Source of the DNA: Gilliamella sp. Pas-s25
GTDB taxonomy: Bacteria; Pseudomonadota; Gammaproteobacteria; Enterobacterales; Orbaceae
Reading direction: 5' to 3'
DNA: 64,000 nt
Assembly (NCBI RefSeq): GCF_009795885.1
Contig: NZ_WTEV01000014.1
Coordinates: forward strand, 1 to 64,000
In this document: positions 1 through 8,057 of the stretch, one piece after another
Layout of the letters: each line of letters begins with the position of its first letter
Numbering within the stretch: the stretch's first letter is position 1
Position numbers and translations under genes: made by a program
Notes under the pieces: generated by a model
The model's input: only the letters and a program-made list of their open reading frames with translations
Database searches by the model: none
Told to the model about the DNA's origin: nothing

Positions 1-2
1 AG

Positions 3-427
3 TATGGTATCACTGGCATTTATGTTGATGTGGCTGCCAATGTATTGTTGAGCAATTTATGTACAGCAAAGATCAACAGCCCCTAGTGATTACTGAAAAA
101 GATATTGCTATGTTTGATGAATTGGCACAGGTTCGTGACATTACATATTACTATAGTCATTGTAAGGAAGTGTTTCCACTATGGGCTCAGTTAATGACTG
201 AAAAAAACAGTAGACGGGTTATTGAACAGGCACTCCTAAAAGGAAAAGAAAAGCAGTTCAAATTAGTTGATACTATTTGACTTTATCCAGATACCATAAT
301 TATGTTAGGTGAACATTTTCAATCAGATGTTCAGTATATCCTATTTCATTATATATTAAGTCAAATCGACGGTAATGAAATGTCGCGAGTCTCACAATTG
401 TATGAACATTTGAATGACTACACATAA
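3..427 (+). pseudogene. Decayed protein gene, edge-truncated, with internal stop
   Basis: The reading frame from ATG 59 gives 73 coding-like residues, stops at TGA 278-280, and then continues open in the same frame for 48 more residues to TAA 425-427. The continuation has normal composition (for example DVQYILFHYILSQID). A second coding-like stretch (YGITGIYVDVAANVLLSN) runs off the left edge in another frame and ends at 86. One gene broken by a frameshift and a nonsense mutation explains all three pieces. I do not recognise the family. The alternative is two short overlapping genes. The position beside an IS481 fragment fits decay. Confidence 0.5.
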
Positions 428-450
428 AAAGTAATCACTTTTTAGGTTGT

Positions 451-516
451 TTTTTGTTAAAAATATTCAGGATTCTATGCCGTTTCGTGATTAGTTGAGA
501 CTTAGCAGTATCTGAT
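451..516 (+). mobile_element. IS481-type transposase fragment (copy 1)
   Basis: About 65 bases match, with scattered changes, the reverse complement of the relic near 55.1 kb. Shared blocks include the stretch around AATATTCAGGA and the following CCGTTTCG. It is an internal piece only, with no ends and no open frame. Confidence 0.6.
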
Positions 517-719
517 TGTGATTTAGTAAAATGGTGGTGATACTTTTTAAAAAAATGAAATGTGAAAAAATTATTAATTCCTACAAATAAATATCTAAAC
601 GATAATAGGTTAGACAGAAAGGGCTGCAATCTAACAAACTAGTTGCTATTTAAGTTTAATTAAATAGCAATTGAAGTCATACAAAATTATCCAAAAACGG
701 GATCTTAAATTTAGAACAT

Positions 720-1514
720 CTAACCACCATTAAAAACGCTGGTAAAGCGTGATAATAACGAACGTTGTTCTTCTTTAGGCATATTTTCAAGATTTGCTAG
801 AATCAACTGTTCGACTTTTTGGGCTTCATCAACTAGGCCTAACTCGTTATAGGCGTTGCGCATTAAAAGCAATGCTTCTTTAGTTGAATCGGTATCTGGA
901 AACGTAACTAGCATTTCTGTCACACGATTAATCACTGCGACATAAGCGCCGCGTTTTGTATAGAACTGCGCAATTTTTAATTGATAGCGAGCCAATCTGT
1001 TTTTCAAAAACACAAGGCGTTTTTGCGCATCGGCGGCATATTGACTGTTTGGAAAGCTTGTCGTTAAATAAGTAAAATCCTTAAACGCTGCTGCGGCATA
1101 ATCAGCATCGCGATCTGAACGATCAACGTTGAACCACCCTTGAATCATATTATCATCTTGCGCCATATTCGAAATACCGCGCATATAAATAACCCAATCA
1201 ATGTTTGGATGCGTTGGATTTAGTTTTAAAAATCGGTCAATTGACGCAACAGCTAGTGTTAAATCACCTGATTTATAGTAAGCATAAATCAAGTCAAGTT
1301 GTACTTGTTGAGAATAGGGACCAAATGGATAATTCTTGTCCAAAGCCTCTAAGACAGTGATACTGGATTTAATATTACCATTCTCGAGATATGATTTCGC
1401 TTTGTTATGTAGTTCAATTTCGGGCATATTTTCAACATCGGACTTGGAAGAAGTACAGCCAATTAACATACCACTTAAAGCGATAGCTAACAAAGAGTGT
1501 AAACGCAATTTCAT
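720..1514 (-). CDS. bamD: Outer membrane protein assembly factor BamD (lipoprotein)
   Basis: BamD is the essential lipoprotein of the BAM complex that inserts beta-barrel proteins into the outer membrane. The 264-residue product begins with a lipoprotein signal (hydrophobic stretch, lipobox LIGC, lipidated Cys20). It continues with TPR-type repeats containing the family-typical blocks YPFGPYSQQVQLDLIYAYY, LNPTHPNIDWV, VDRSDRD and RLVFLKNRLA. The length is close to the roughly 245 residues of the enterobacterial protein. It is transcribed divergently from rluD across a 92-base gap, the arrangement seen in E. coli. Identification is by close family match. Nothing is unusual. Confidence 0.97.
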   Translation of the reverse strand: MKLRLHSLLAIALSGMLIGCTSSKSDVENMPEIELHNKAKSYLENGNIKSSITVLEALDKNYPFGPYSQQVQLDLIYAYYKSGDLTLAVASIDRFLKLNPTHPNIDWVIYMRGISNMAQDDNMIQGWFNVDRSDRDADYAAAAFKDFTYLTTSFPNSQYAADAQKRLVFLKNRLARYQLKIAQFYTKRGAYVAVINRVTEMLVTFPDTDSTKEALLLMRNAYNELGLVDEAQKVEQLILANLENMPKEEQRSLLSRFTSVFNGG

Positions 1515-1539
1515 TCAGTTTTCAATCCAAATATAATTA

Positions 1540-1568
1540 AACATTAAAGGCGATGATTGGTATATAAT
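1540..1568 (+). promoter_or_regulatory. Putative rluD promoter
   Basis: A perfect TATAAT lies at 1563-1568, 38 bases before the rluD start and inside the divergent bamD/rluD gap. The matching -35 region (about 1540) is poor. Confidence 0.4.
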
Positions 1569-1606
1569 ACTCTAAAACAAAACAGCTTAAAATAGATAAA
1601 TTACAC

Positions 1607-2581
1607 ATGCACGAGTTAAAATTATCAACTGAAATAGAACAAACCCAACTAGGAATGCGTTTAGATCAAGCATTATCAGCGCTTTTTCCTGATTATTCAC
1701 GTTCAAGAATAAAAGATTGGATTGTGAATAATAAAGTTACTGTCAACGATGTTATCGTTAATAAACCCAAAGAAAGAGTGCTCGGTGGCGAAAAAATAAT
1801 AATCAATGCTGAAATCGAAGAAGAAACCTATCATCAACCCGAAGATATAAAACTCAATATTGTTTATGAAGATGACGATATTTTAGTGATCAACAAACCT
1901 CGCAATTTAGTCGTGCATCCCGGTGCCGGTAATCCTAATGGTACGGTATTAAATGCCTTATTACACTACTATCCCGACATAGCGCGCGTACCTCGCGCAG
2001 GTATTGTGCATCGTCTAGATAAAGATACAACGGGCTTAATGGTTGTTGCTAAAACCATTATGGCCCAAACACACTTAGTTGAATCACTCCAACTGCGTGA
2101 AATTACGCGTGAATATGAAGCGGTTGTTATGGGTATTATTACTGCAGGTGGCACGGTTGATCAGCCTATTACGCGCCATCCAACCAAACGCACACATATG
2201 GCAGTATTTCCAACGGGAAAACCAGCAGTCACCCATTATCGAGTAATGGAAAAGTACCGTCTACATACACGCTTGCGCTTGCGCTTAGAAACAGGTCGAA
2301 CTCACCAAATTCGTGTGCATATGGCATATATTGCCCACCCATTAATTGGTGATCCACTTTATGGTGGGCGTCCAAGACCGCCGAAAGGCGCAAGCGAATC
2401 ATTTATTCAAACCTTGCGCGATTTTGACCGCCAAGCATTACACGCTACCATGTTACGCTTATATCATCCTATAACAGGCGAGCAAATGGAATGGCATGCG
2501 CCTATTCCTGAAGATATGCAAAATTTAATCCAAGCTTTACAAGAAGATACTGAACAGCATAAAGATGAATTAGATTGGTGA
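1607..2581 (+). CDS. rluD: 23S rRNA pseudouridine synthase RluD
   Basis: RluD isomerises uridines 1911, 1915 and 1917 of helix 69 in 23S rRNA. The 324-residue protein has an N-terminal S4 RNA-binding domain (about residues 18-75, containing SRSRIKDWI). The RluA-type catalytic domain follows, with motif HRLDKDTTGL; Asp138 is the expected nucleophile. Later family blocks such as GRTHQIRVH and HPLIGDPLYG are present. The stop codon lies five bases before the next start, and rluD-pgeF is a conserved pair in enterobacteria, so the two are probably co-transcribed. Confidence 0.97.
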   Translation: MHELKLSTEIEQTQLGMRLDQALSALFPDYSRSRIKDWIVNNKVTVNDVIVNKPKERVLGGEKIIINAEIEEETYHQPEDIKLNIVYEDDDILVINKPRNLVVHPGAGNPNGTVLNALLHYYPDIARVPRAGIVHRLDKDTTGLMVVAKTIMAQTHLVESLQLREITREYEAVVMGIITAGGTVDQPITRHPTKRTHMAVFPTGKPAVTHYRVMEKYRLHTRLRLRLETGRTHQIRVHMAYIAHPLIGDPLYGGRPRPPKGASESFIQTLRDFDRQALHATMLRLYHPITGEQMEWHAPIPEDMQNLIQALQEDTEQHKDELDW

Positions 2582-2586
2582 TAAAT

Positions 2587-3345
2587 ATGATTAAATCGAT
2601 TTACCCATATTGGACAGCACCCAAAAGCATACATGCGTTTACCTCAACACGAACAGGTGGCGTCAGTTTAGCGCCATTTGCGAGTTTAAATATGGGTGAT
2701 CGAACCGGTGATAATCTAGAGCATATTGCTGAAAATCGTCGTCGAATCACTCAAGTCGAACAAATACCAAGCGAACCGTATTGGTTAGTGCAAACCCATA
2801 GCACTATAGCACTAGATATATCACAAATTGCCTTACAAGCACCCAGTAGCAATCAAACTTTTGAAGCTGATGCTTCATATACCAATCAACCAAAGCAAGT
2901 CTGCGTGGTACTAACCGCAGATTGCATGCCAATACTCTTTTGCACAAAAACAGGCGATGAAGTTGCTGCTGCTCATGCCGGTTGGCGAGGATTATGTAAC
3001 GGCATATTAGAAGAAACCATCAAAAAATTTTCAAGCTCACCATCAAATATCATCGCTTGGATGGGGCCGGCAATTAGTGCCAAAAAATTCGAAGTTGGTC
3101 TTGAAGTTAAACAGCAATTTGAAAAAGTCGATCGAAAAGCACAAGAAGCATTTAAATTAATCAATCCAACTGAACAAAAATATCTAGCCAACCTCTATTT
3201 AATTGCTAAACAACGCTTACAAGCGCTGGGAATAACACAGATTTTTGGTGGTGATTATTGTACTTATACTGAACAAGATAAGTTCTTTTCTTATCGGCGC
3301 GAAAAGAGAACCGGCAGAATGGCATCAATGATCTGGTTTGAGTGA
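2587..3345 (+). CDS. pgeF: Laccase-domain protein PgeF/YfiH
   Basis: This is a DUF152/YfiH family protein. Members have been described as multicopper-oxidase-like, as purine nucleoside phosphorylases, and as a peptidoglycan editing factor that removes L-Ser-containing UDP-MurNAc precursors. The 252-residue product carries the metal-site blocks LTADCMPILF and AAAHAGWRGL and ends with FFSYRREKRTGRMAS, all typical. I prefer ATG 2587 because the protein then starts like E. coli YfiH and a GGTGAT ribosome site precedes it. A longer reading from TTG 2575 would overlap rluD. It sits directly behind rluD. Confidence 0.92.
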   Translation: MIKSIYPYWTAPKSIHAFTSTRTGGVSLAPFASLNMGDRTGDNLEHIAENRRRITQVEQIPSEPYWLVQTHSTIALDISQIALQAPSSNQTFEADASYTNQPKQVCVVLTADCMPILFCTKTGDEVAAAHAGWRGLCNGILEETIKKFSSSPSNIIAWMGPAISAKKFEVGLEVKQQFEKVDRKAQEAFKLINPTEQKYLANLYLIAKQRLQALGITQIFGGDYCTYTEQDKFFSYRREKRTGRMASMIWFE

Positions 3346-3579
3346 GTGTAAAAATAAATCAATATGCTACCTGAATATTTTCACACAGAAATATACCGGT
3401 TTTTACCATTCTTAAAGATTAATATTGTCATTTATTCAAGGTCGAACTGTGCCGCCCACCGAGTAAGGTTAGCATGGCAAACATAAAAATTTATCTATAC
3501 TTTGTTCGTAGAGGTGATTTTTTTTGCATCAAAAAGTAAATTGTCAGAAACTACCTCACCCAAAAGCAATAACAAAACA

Positions 3580-4194
3580 TTACTCAATATCCGCAAATTT
3601 ATGGCTTTGTACACTCAAAAGCCATTTATTATCAAAGCGATCTTTGTTGATTTTCCCCAATAGTTCAATGGTTTCAAACATATTAAACGCACCATTTTTT
3701 TCGCACGGTGAAAGGTAATAGCGTTTGGCGTGAATTTGAGTTTCGATATATTGGCAAAAAGGGATAAAATCAGCATGATTTTCGGCAACAATCCGCACTT
3801 CATTGGCAGTAGTTTGTACTATTTCTTGATAGCGTGACCGATAACAAAACTTAGGGCTAAGTGCTATATAATCAATAAGCGGATCAACTTTGCCAAGTCC
3901 ATTACTTTCAATGGCAATAAAATAACCCGCATTTTTTAATGGTACAAGCAATTGAGGTAATGCTTTAACCATAGTGGGTTCGCCGCCAGTAATAATAATG
4001 TTTTTGCTGTTATATTCATTCACTTTAGCAAGCAGCGTATCTAACGTAATCCGGGTAAATTGGCGGAAATTAGTATCACACCAAGCACAATTTAAATTGC
4101 ACCCAGCAAAACGGATAAAAACAGCAGGCATGCCAGTATTATAACCTTCGCCCTGTAAAGATTCGAAGATTTCAACGATGCGAAATTCGATCAT
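3580..4194 (-). CDS. queE: 7-carboxy-7-deazaguanine synthase QueE (radical SAM)
   Basis: QueE converts 6-carboxytetrahydropterin to 7-carboxy-7-deazaguanine in the preQ0/queuosine pathway, using S-adenosylmethionine and a 4Fe-4S cluster. The 204-residue protein begins with the family block IFESLQGEGYNTG, then the cluster motif CNLNCAWC (Cys32, Cys36, Cys39), and later IITGGEPT. Its start overlaps the queD stop by four bases (ATGA), so the two genes are translationally coupled. The pair is controlled by the riboswitch upstream of queD. Confidence 0.95.
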   Translation of the reverse strand: MIEFRIVEIFESLQGEGYNTGMPAVFIRFAGCNLNCAWCDTNFRQFTRITLDTLLAKVNEYNSKNIIITGGEPTMVKALPQLLVPLKNAGYFIAIESNGLGKVDPLIDYIALSPKFCYRSRYQEIVQTTANEVRIVAENHADFIPFCQYIETQIHAKRYYLSPCEKNGAFNMFETIELLGKINKDRFDNKWLLSVQSHKFADIE

Positions 4195-4619
4195 TTTTGG
4201 CTCCGATGATATTCACAATACGAAGTTGGTGTTTCCCATAATTTGATCATCGAAATAGGCAAGTATTGCGACAGGCAATCAAATATGAATTTGCTCATTG
4301 CTTCGGCAGTAGTCCGGCATGGAAAGGCGAAGATTTTGCGATCCATTTCTTGCAGTAATGTGGCTATACGGCACTCATTTGGGTTATTTTGGTTGTAAAG
4401 ATAAGCGTGATCCAGTGGATCGATAATATGCTGTTTAACTATCATTTTTAGATCAGCATAATCCATGACCATGTCTTGACTCGAACCAGTATCGATAAGA
4501 TCACCGCTAATTTCGACTAATAAGCGATAAGTATGACCATGCAGATTGTGACACTTTTTATTGTGCCCATCTAACATATGACAAGCATCAAATTGAAACT
4601 CTTTGGCTATTTTGAACAT
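4191..4619 (-). CDS. queD: 6-carboxytetrahydropterin synthase QueD
   Basis: QueD makes 6-carboxy-5,6,7,8-tetrahydropterin from 7,8-dihydroneopterin triphosphate, the step before QueE. The 142-residue product shows the zinc and catalytic pattern of the PTPS/QueD family: His14 in FDACH, then CHNLHGHTY, giving Cys23, His27 and His29. A DPLDHAYL block follows. The AGGA ribosome site (4627-4630) is the last part of the preQ1-I aptamer, so ligand binding should block initiation. First gene of a queD-queE operon. Confidence 0.96.
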   Translation of the reverse strand: MFKIAKEFQFDACHMLDGHNKKCHNLHGHTYRLLVEISGDLIDTGSSQDMVMDYADLKMIVKQHIIDPLDHAYLYNQNNPNECRIATLLQEMDRKIFAFPCRTTAEAMSKFIFDCLSQYLPISMIKLWETPTSYCEYHRSQK

Positions 4620-4626
4620 TTTATAT

Positions 4627-4663
4627 TCCTAGTTTTTTTACGTGGGATGGATTACGAACCACG
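4627..4663 (-). promoter_or_regulatory. preQ1-I riboswitch upstream of queDE
   Basis: Read on the minus strand, a 5-bp P1 stem (CGTGG at 4659-4663 with CCACG) encloses a loop starting TTCGTAATCC. It is followed directly by the A-rich tail TAAAAAAACTAGGA. This is the preQ1 class I layout. The tail ends in the AGGA ribosome site seven bases before the queD ATG, implying translational control by preQ1. An extra hairpin (GGTT-CGCT-AACC) lies immediately upstream. Confidence 0.9.
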
Positions 4664-4857
4664 GTTAGCGAACCTAACAAAATAAAAGCGCTAATATAAT
4701 AGATAAAAGCTGATTTGTCATCTTGCAAGTTTTATTTAAAACAACATTGAGTGGTAATTGATAGAATTGTGGTGACCTTTATTTTTGACGCTAGTTAAGC
4801 TTTAAATACTTGCTGATCTTGCTGTATAAATTTTATAAAAAATATTGTGGATTTGCT

Positions 4858-4886
4858 CTTGAAATTTAGCTTGCAACACACATTTA
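4858..4886 (+). promoter_or_regulatory. Sigma-32 heat-shock promoter of clpB
   Basis: CTTGAAA (4858-4864) is followed after 13 bases by ACACATTTA (4878-4886), close to the sigma-32 consensus CTTGAAA-N13-15-CCCCATNT. The transcription start would fall near 4893, about 60 bases before the clpB ATG. The promoter therefore rules out translation starts upstream of it. Confidence 0.8.
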
Positions 4887-4954
4887 GATCACATGCAAAT
4901 GGGTTGAATGTGTCAAGCATTGAACCCAAATCTATTGCTCAGGAGATAAATACT

Positions 4955-7525
4955 ATGAGGTTAGATAAACTAACAAACAAGTTTCAACAAGCTTTAGCTG
5001 ATGCGCAGTCAATGGCGTTAGGTAAGGACAATCAATATATAGAGCCTGTGCATGTTCTATCAGCCATGCTTAATCAAGAAGGTAGCAGTGTAACGCCATT
5101 ATTGACTACTGCTGGTGCAAATGTCGCTGTTTTACAACAAGAATTAACACAAGCCGTTGATCGATTACCCCAAGTTCAAGGTGTGGGTGGCGATGTTATG
5201 CCATCGCAAGAGTTTGTTCGTGTATTAAATCTATGCGACAAATTATCCCAAAAAAATGGCGATAGTTATATATCATCAGAACTCTTTATATTAGCTGCTT
5301 TAGAAGACAAAGGTAGCTTAAGTGATATTCTTAAAAGATCAGGCGTCAATAAAGACAAATTTAGCCAAGCAGTCAATCAAGTAAGAGGTAGCGATAACGT
5401 GAACGACCCTAATGCAGAAGATCAACGTGGTGCTCTTAAAAAATATACTATTGATTTAACTCAACGAGCAGAACAAGGTAAGCTTGATCCTGTTATTGGT
5501 CGTGATGAAGAAATTCGCCGAACAATTCAGGTATTACAACGCCGTACTAAAAATAATCCGGTATTAATTGGTGAACCAGGCGTGGGTAAAACCGCTATTG
5601 TAGAAGGTTTAGCTCAACGTATTGTTAACCGCGAAGTGCCTGAAGGATTGCGGAATAAACGCGTTTTATCGCTAGATATGGGCGCATTAATTGCGGGTGC
5701 TAAATATCGTGGTGAATTTGAAGAACGGTTAAAAGCCGTGCTTAAAGACTTAGCAAAAGAAGAAGGTCGCATTATATTGTTCATCGACGAAATCCATACC
5801 ATGGTTGGTGCAGGTAAAAGCGATGGTGCAATGGATGCCGGTAATATGCTAAAACCTGCATTAGCGCGTGGAGAATTGCACTGCGTGGGCGCAACAACGC
5901 TTGATGAATATCGTCAATATATTGAAAAAGATCCGGCGTTAGAACGTCGTTTCCAAAAAGTCTATGTTGCCGAGCCAACAGTTGAAGATACTATTGCCAT
6001 TTTGCGTGGCTTAAAAGAACGTTATGAACTGCATCATCATGTACAAATTACCGATCCGGCAATTGTGGCTGCGGCAACGCTATCGCATCGTTATATTTCA
6101 GATCGCATGTTACCTGACAAAGCAATTGACTTAATTGACGAAGCTGCATCGAGCATTCGTATGCAAATGGATTCCAAACCAGAATCTTTAGATCGACTTG
6201 AAAGGCGCATAATTCAACTTAAACTTGAACAACAAGCACTTAAAAAAGAGTCTGACGATGCCAGTAAAAAACGACTTGAGATGTTAAACGATGAACTTTC
6301 TGAAAAAGAAAAGGAATATGCATCACTTGAAGAAGAATGGAAATCAGAAAAAGCAGCTGTTTCGGGCACGCAAAGCATCAAAGCTGAGCTAGAAAAAGCG
6401 CGTACTGAAATAGAGCAAGCACGTCGAGCTGGCGACTTGAGCAAAATGTCTGAATTACAATACGGCAAAATACCAGAGCTCGAAAAGAAACTTGCTTCAG
6501 CAACTCAGTTAGAAGGCAAAACCATGAAGTTATTGCGTAACAAAGTGACCGATAACGAAATTGCCGAAGTGCTATCTAAAGCGACAGGTATTCCGGTTTC
6601 TAGAATGCTTGAGAGCGAAAAAGACAAATTATTACATATGGAAGATGCTTTACATAAACGTGTCATTGGCCAAAATGAAGCGGTATTAGCGGTTGCTAAT
6701 GCGATTCGCCGTAGCCGAGCTGGGCTTTCAGATCCAAACAGACCAATTGGATCGTTCCTATTCTTAGGACCAACAGGGGTAGGTAAAACCGAGCTTTGCA
6801 AATCACTGGCTAACTTTATGTTTGATAGCGAAGATGCCATGGTGCGTATTGATATGTCAGAGTTTATGGAAAAACACTCTGTTGCTCGCTTAATTGGTGC
6901 ACCTCCGGGTTATGTTGGTTATGAAGAAGGCGGATACTTAACAGAAGCTGTTAGACGTCGACCTTATTCAGTTATTTTACTTGACGAAGTCGAAAAAGCG
7001 CATCCAGATGTCTTTAATATCTTACTGCAAGTTCTGGATGATGGACGCTTAACCGATGGCCAAGGTCGCACGGTTGATTTTCGTAATACTGTCATAATTA
7101 TGACATCAAACTTAGGTTCAGATCTAATTCAAGGTCAAGTTGAGTTAAGTTATGACGAAATGAAAGCGCTAGTGATGACAGTTGTTGCTAAACACTTTAG
7201 ACCAGAATTTATCAATCGTATTGACGAAACAGTGGTCTTCCACCCACTCGGTCAAGAAAACATCAAAGCGATTGCAAAAATTCAATTAGCACATGTTGAA
7301 AAACGGTTAGATGAACGTGGTTATCAATTGGATATCTCGGATGCAGCGTTGGAACAACTTGCTAAAGTCGGCTTTGACCCAATTTATGGGGCAAGACCAC
7401 TAAAACGAGCAATCCAACAAGAGATCGAAAACCCATTGGCACAGCAAATACTGTCTGGCAAATTAGTTCCGGGTAAAACTATTCATCTAGATTTAGTTGG
7501 CGACAACATCGAAGCTAAACAGTAA
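4955..7525 (+). CDS. clpB: ATP-dependent disaggregase ClpB
   Basis: ClpB is the hexameric AAA+ chaperone that, with DnaK, pulls polypeptides out of aggregates after heat shock. From ATG 4955 it has 856 residues, against 857 in E. coli, and starts [11 protein letters not shown] as expected. The domains in order are an N-domain, AAA-1 with Walker A GEPGVGKT and Walker [10 protein letters not shown], a long coiled-coil middle domain (about 400-520), AAA-2 with GPTGVGKT, and a C-terminal domain with [11 protein letters not shown] longer open frame from 4847 would contain the heat-shock promoter. AGGAG lies nine bases before the chosen ATG. Confidence 0.97.
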   Translation: MRLDKLTNKFQQALADAQSMALGKDNQYIEPVHVLSAMLNQEGSSVTPLLTTAGANVAVLQQELTQAVDRLPQVQGVGGDVMPSQEFVRVLNLCDKLSQKNGDSYISSELFILAALEDKGSLSDILKRSGVNKDKFSQAVNQVRGSDNVNDPNAEDQRGALKKYTIDLTQRAEQGKLDPVIGRDEEIRRTIQVLQRRTKNNPVLIGEPGVGKTAIVEGLAQRIVNREVPEGLRNKRVLSLDMGALIAGAKYRGEFEERLKAVLKDLAKEEGRIILFIDEIHTMVGAGKSDGAMDAGNMLKPALARGELHCVGATTLDEYRQYIEKDPALERRFQKVYVAEPTVEDTIAILRGLKERYELHHHVQITDPAIVAAATLSHRYISDRMLPDKAIDLIDEAASSIRMQMDSKPESLDRLERRIIQLKLEQQALKKESDDASKKRLEMLNDELSEKEKEYASLEEEWKSEKAAVSGTQSIKAELEKARTEIEQARRAGDLSKMSELQYGKIPELEKKLASATQLEGKTMKLLRNKVTDNEIAEVLSKATGIPVSRMLESEKDKLLHMEDALHKRVIGQNEAVLAVANAIRRSRAGLSDPNRPIGSFLFLGPTGVGKTELCKSLANFMFDSEDAMVRIDMSEFMEKHSVARLIGAPPGYVGYEEGGYLTEAVRRRPYSVILLDEVEKAHPDVFNILLQVLDDGRLTDGQGRTVDFRNTVIIMTSNLGSDLIQGQVELSYDEMKALVMTVVAKHFRPEFINRIDETVVFHPLGQENIKAIAKIQLAHVEKRLDERGYQLDISDAALEQLAKVGFDPIYGARPLKRAIQQEIENPLAQQILSGKLVPGKTIHLDLVGDNIEAKQ

Positions 7526-7543
7526 TTAACCATCAAACAACAA

Positions 7544-7568
7544 ACCGGCCTTTATGGTCGGTTTTTTA
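7544..7568 (+). terminator. Rho-independent terminator after clpB
   Basis: ACCGGCC-TTTAT-GGTCGGT hairpin (one G-U pair) followed by a run of six T, 18 bases past the clpB stop. Confidence 0.85.
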
Positions 7569-7822
7569 TATCAGAAATAGACAATCCAGCCTTTGGTTCA
7601 GAATAAAGGGTATATGTAAAAGAATGAGTGTTGACTGAATTTTTAAAGGTAAAATTATTGAACGTGATTTAGTAGTTCAGCATATTTTAAAAAAATATAA
7701 TATTAAATAATTTAATATTATTAATATGAGAAAAAGTAAATAGTGGATTGTTACTATCAATTTATAACATGGTAGATAGCTTTATAAATAAAATAAGCGA
7801 TGTGTAGCAAAACACTGAGTGT

Positions 7823-7940
7823 TTACACTTCATGGTTAAAATAATCCTCTAAAAACTCATAAGGCGTTAATTTTGTTTTTTTATGTATATTCATTACAGT
7901 ATTTACTCTAATTACTGTAAACAACGTGAGGAATTCCTAC
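7823..7940 (-). mobile_element. Internally deleted IS481-type element (copy 2)
   Basis: On the minus strand a 23-codon frame (7894 to 7823) joins an IS481-like transposase start (MNIHKKTKLTP) directly to a transposase-like C-terminus (YEFLEDYFNHEV). The remaining roughly 300 codons are absent. The upstream flank (TTTACAGTAATT...TACTGTAATG) recurs before the relics at 26.5 and 39.05 kb, so it is probably the left end of the element. This is a small-deletion relic rather than an active element. The stretch 7569-7822 holds nothing I can assign. Confidence 0.6.
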
Positions 7941-7993
7941 ACTTAATCGAGTCACACCTAAATAATTTTTACCAAAAAATCCCCCAAAAAAAC

Positions 7994-8022
7994 TAGCCAA
8001 GCTTTTTTTTTATGGTTATACT
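7994..8022 (+). promoter_or_regulatory. Promoter with poly-T spacer (gene 1)
   Basis: -35-like TAGCCA (7994-7999), a 17-base spacer containing nine consecutive T (8003-8011), and -10 TATACT (8017-8022). The same layout is conserved before the second copy, with ten T. Spacer length would change if the T run slipped. Confidence 0.6.
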
Positions 8023-8057
8023 TTCATCAACTTAAAAAAGGATTATTTAATAAGCGA

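Noticed and set aside
435-629. 64-residue minus-strand open frame
   Set aside because: It overlaps the IS481 fragment, has biased AT-rich composition and has no ribosome site.
1336-1536. Open frames antisense to housekeeping genes (for example inside bamD, clpB, mgtA)
   Set aside because: They lie wholly within well-supported genes on the opposite strand, with no ribosome sites of their own.
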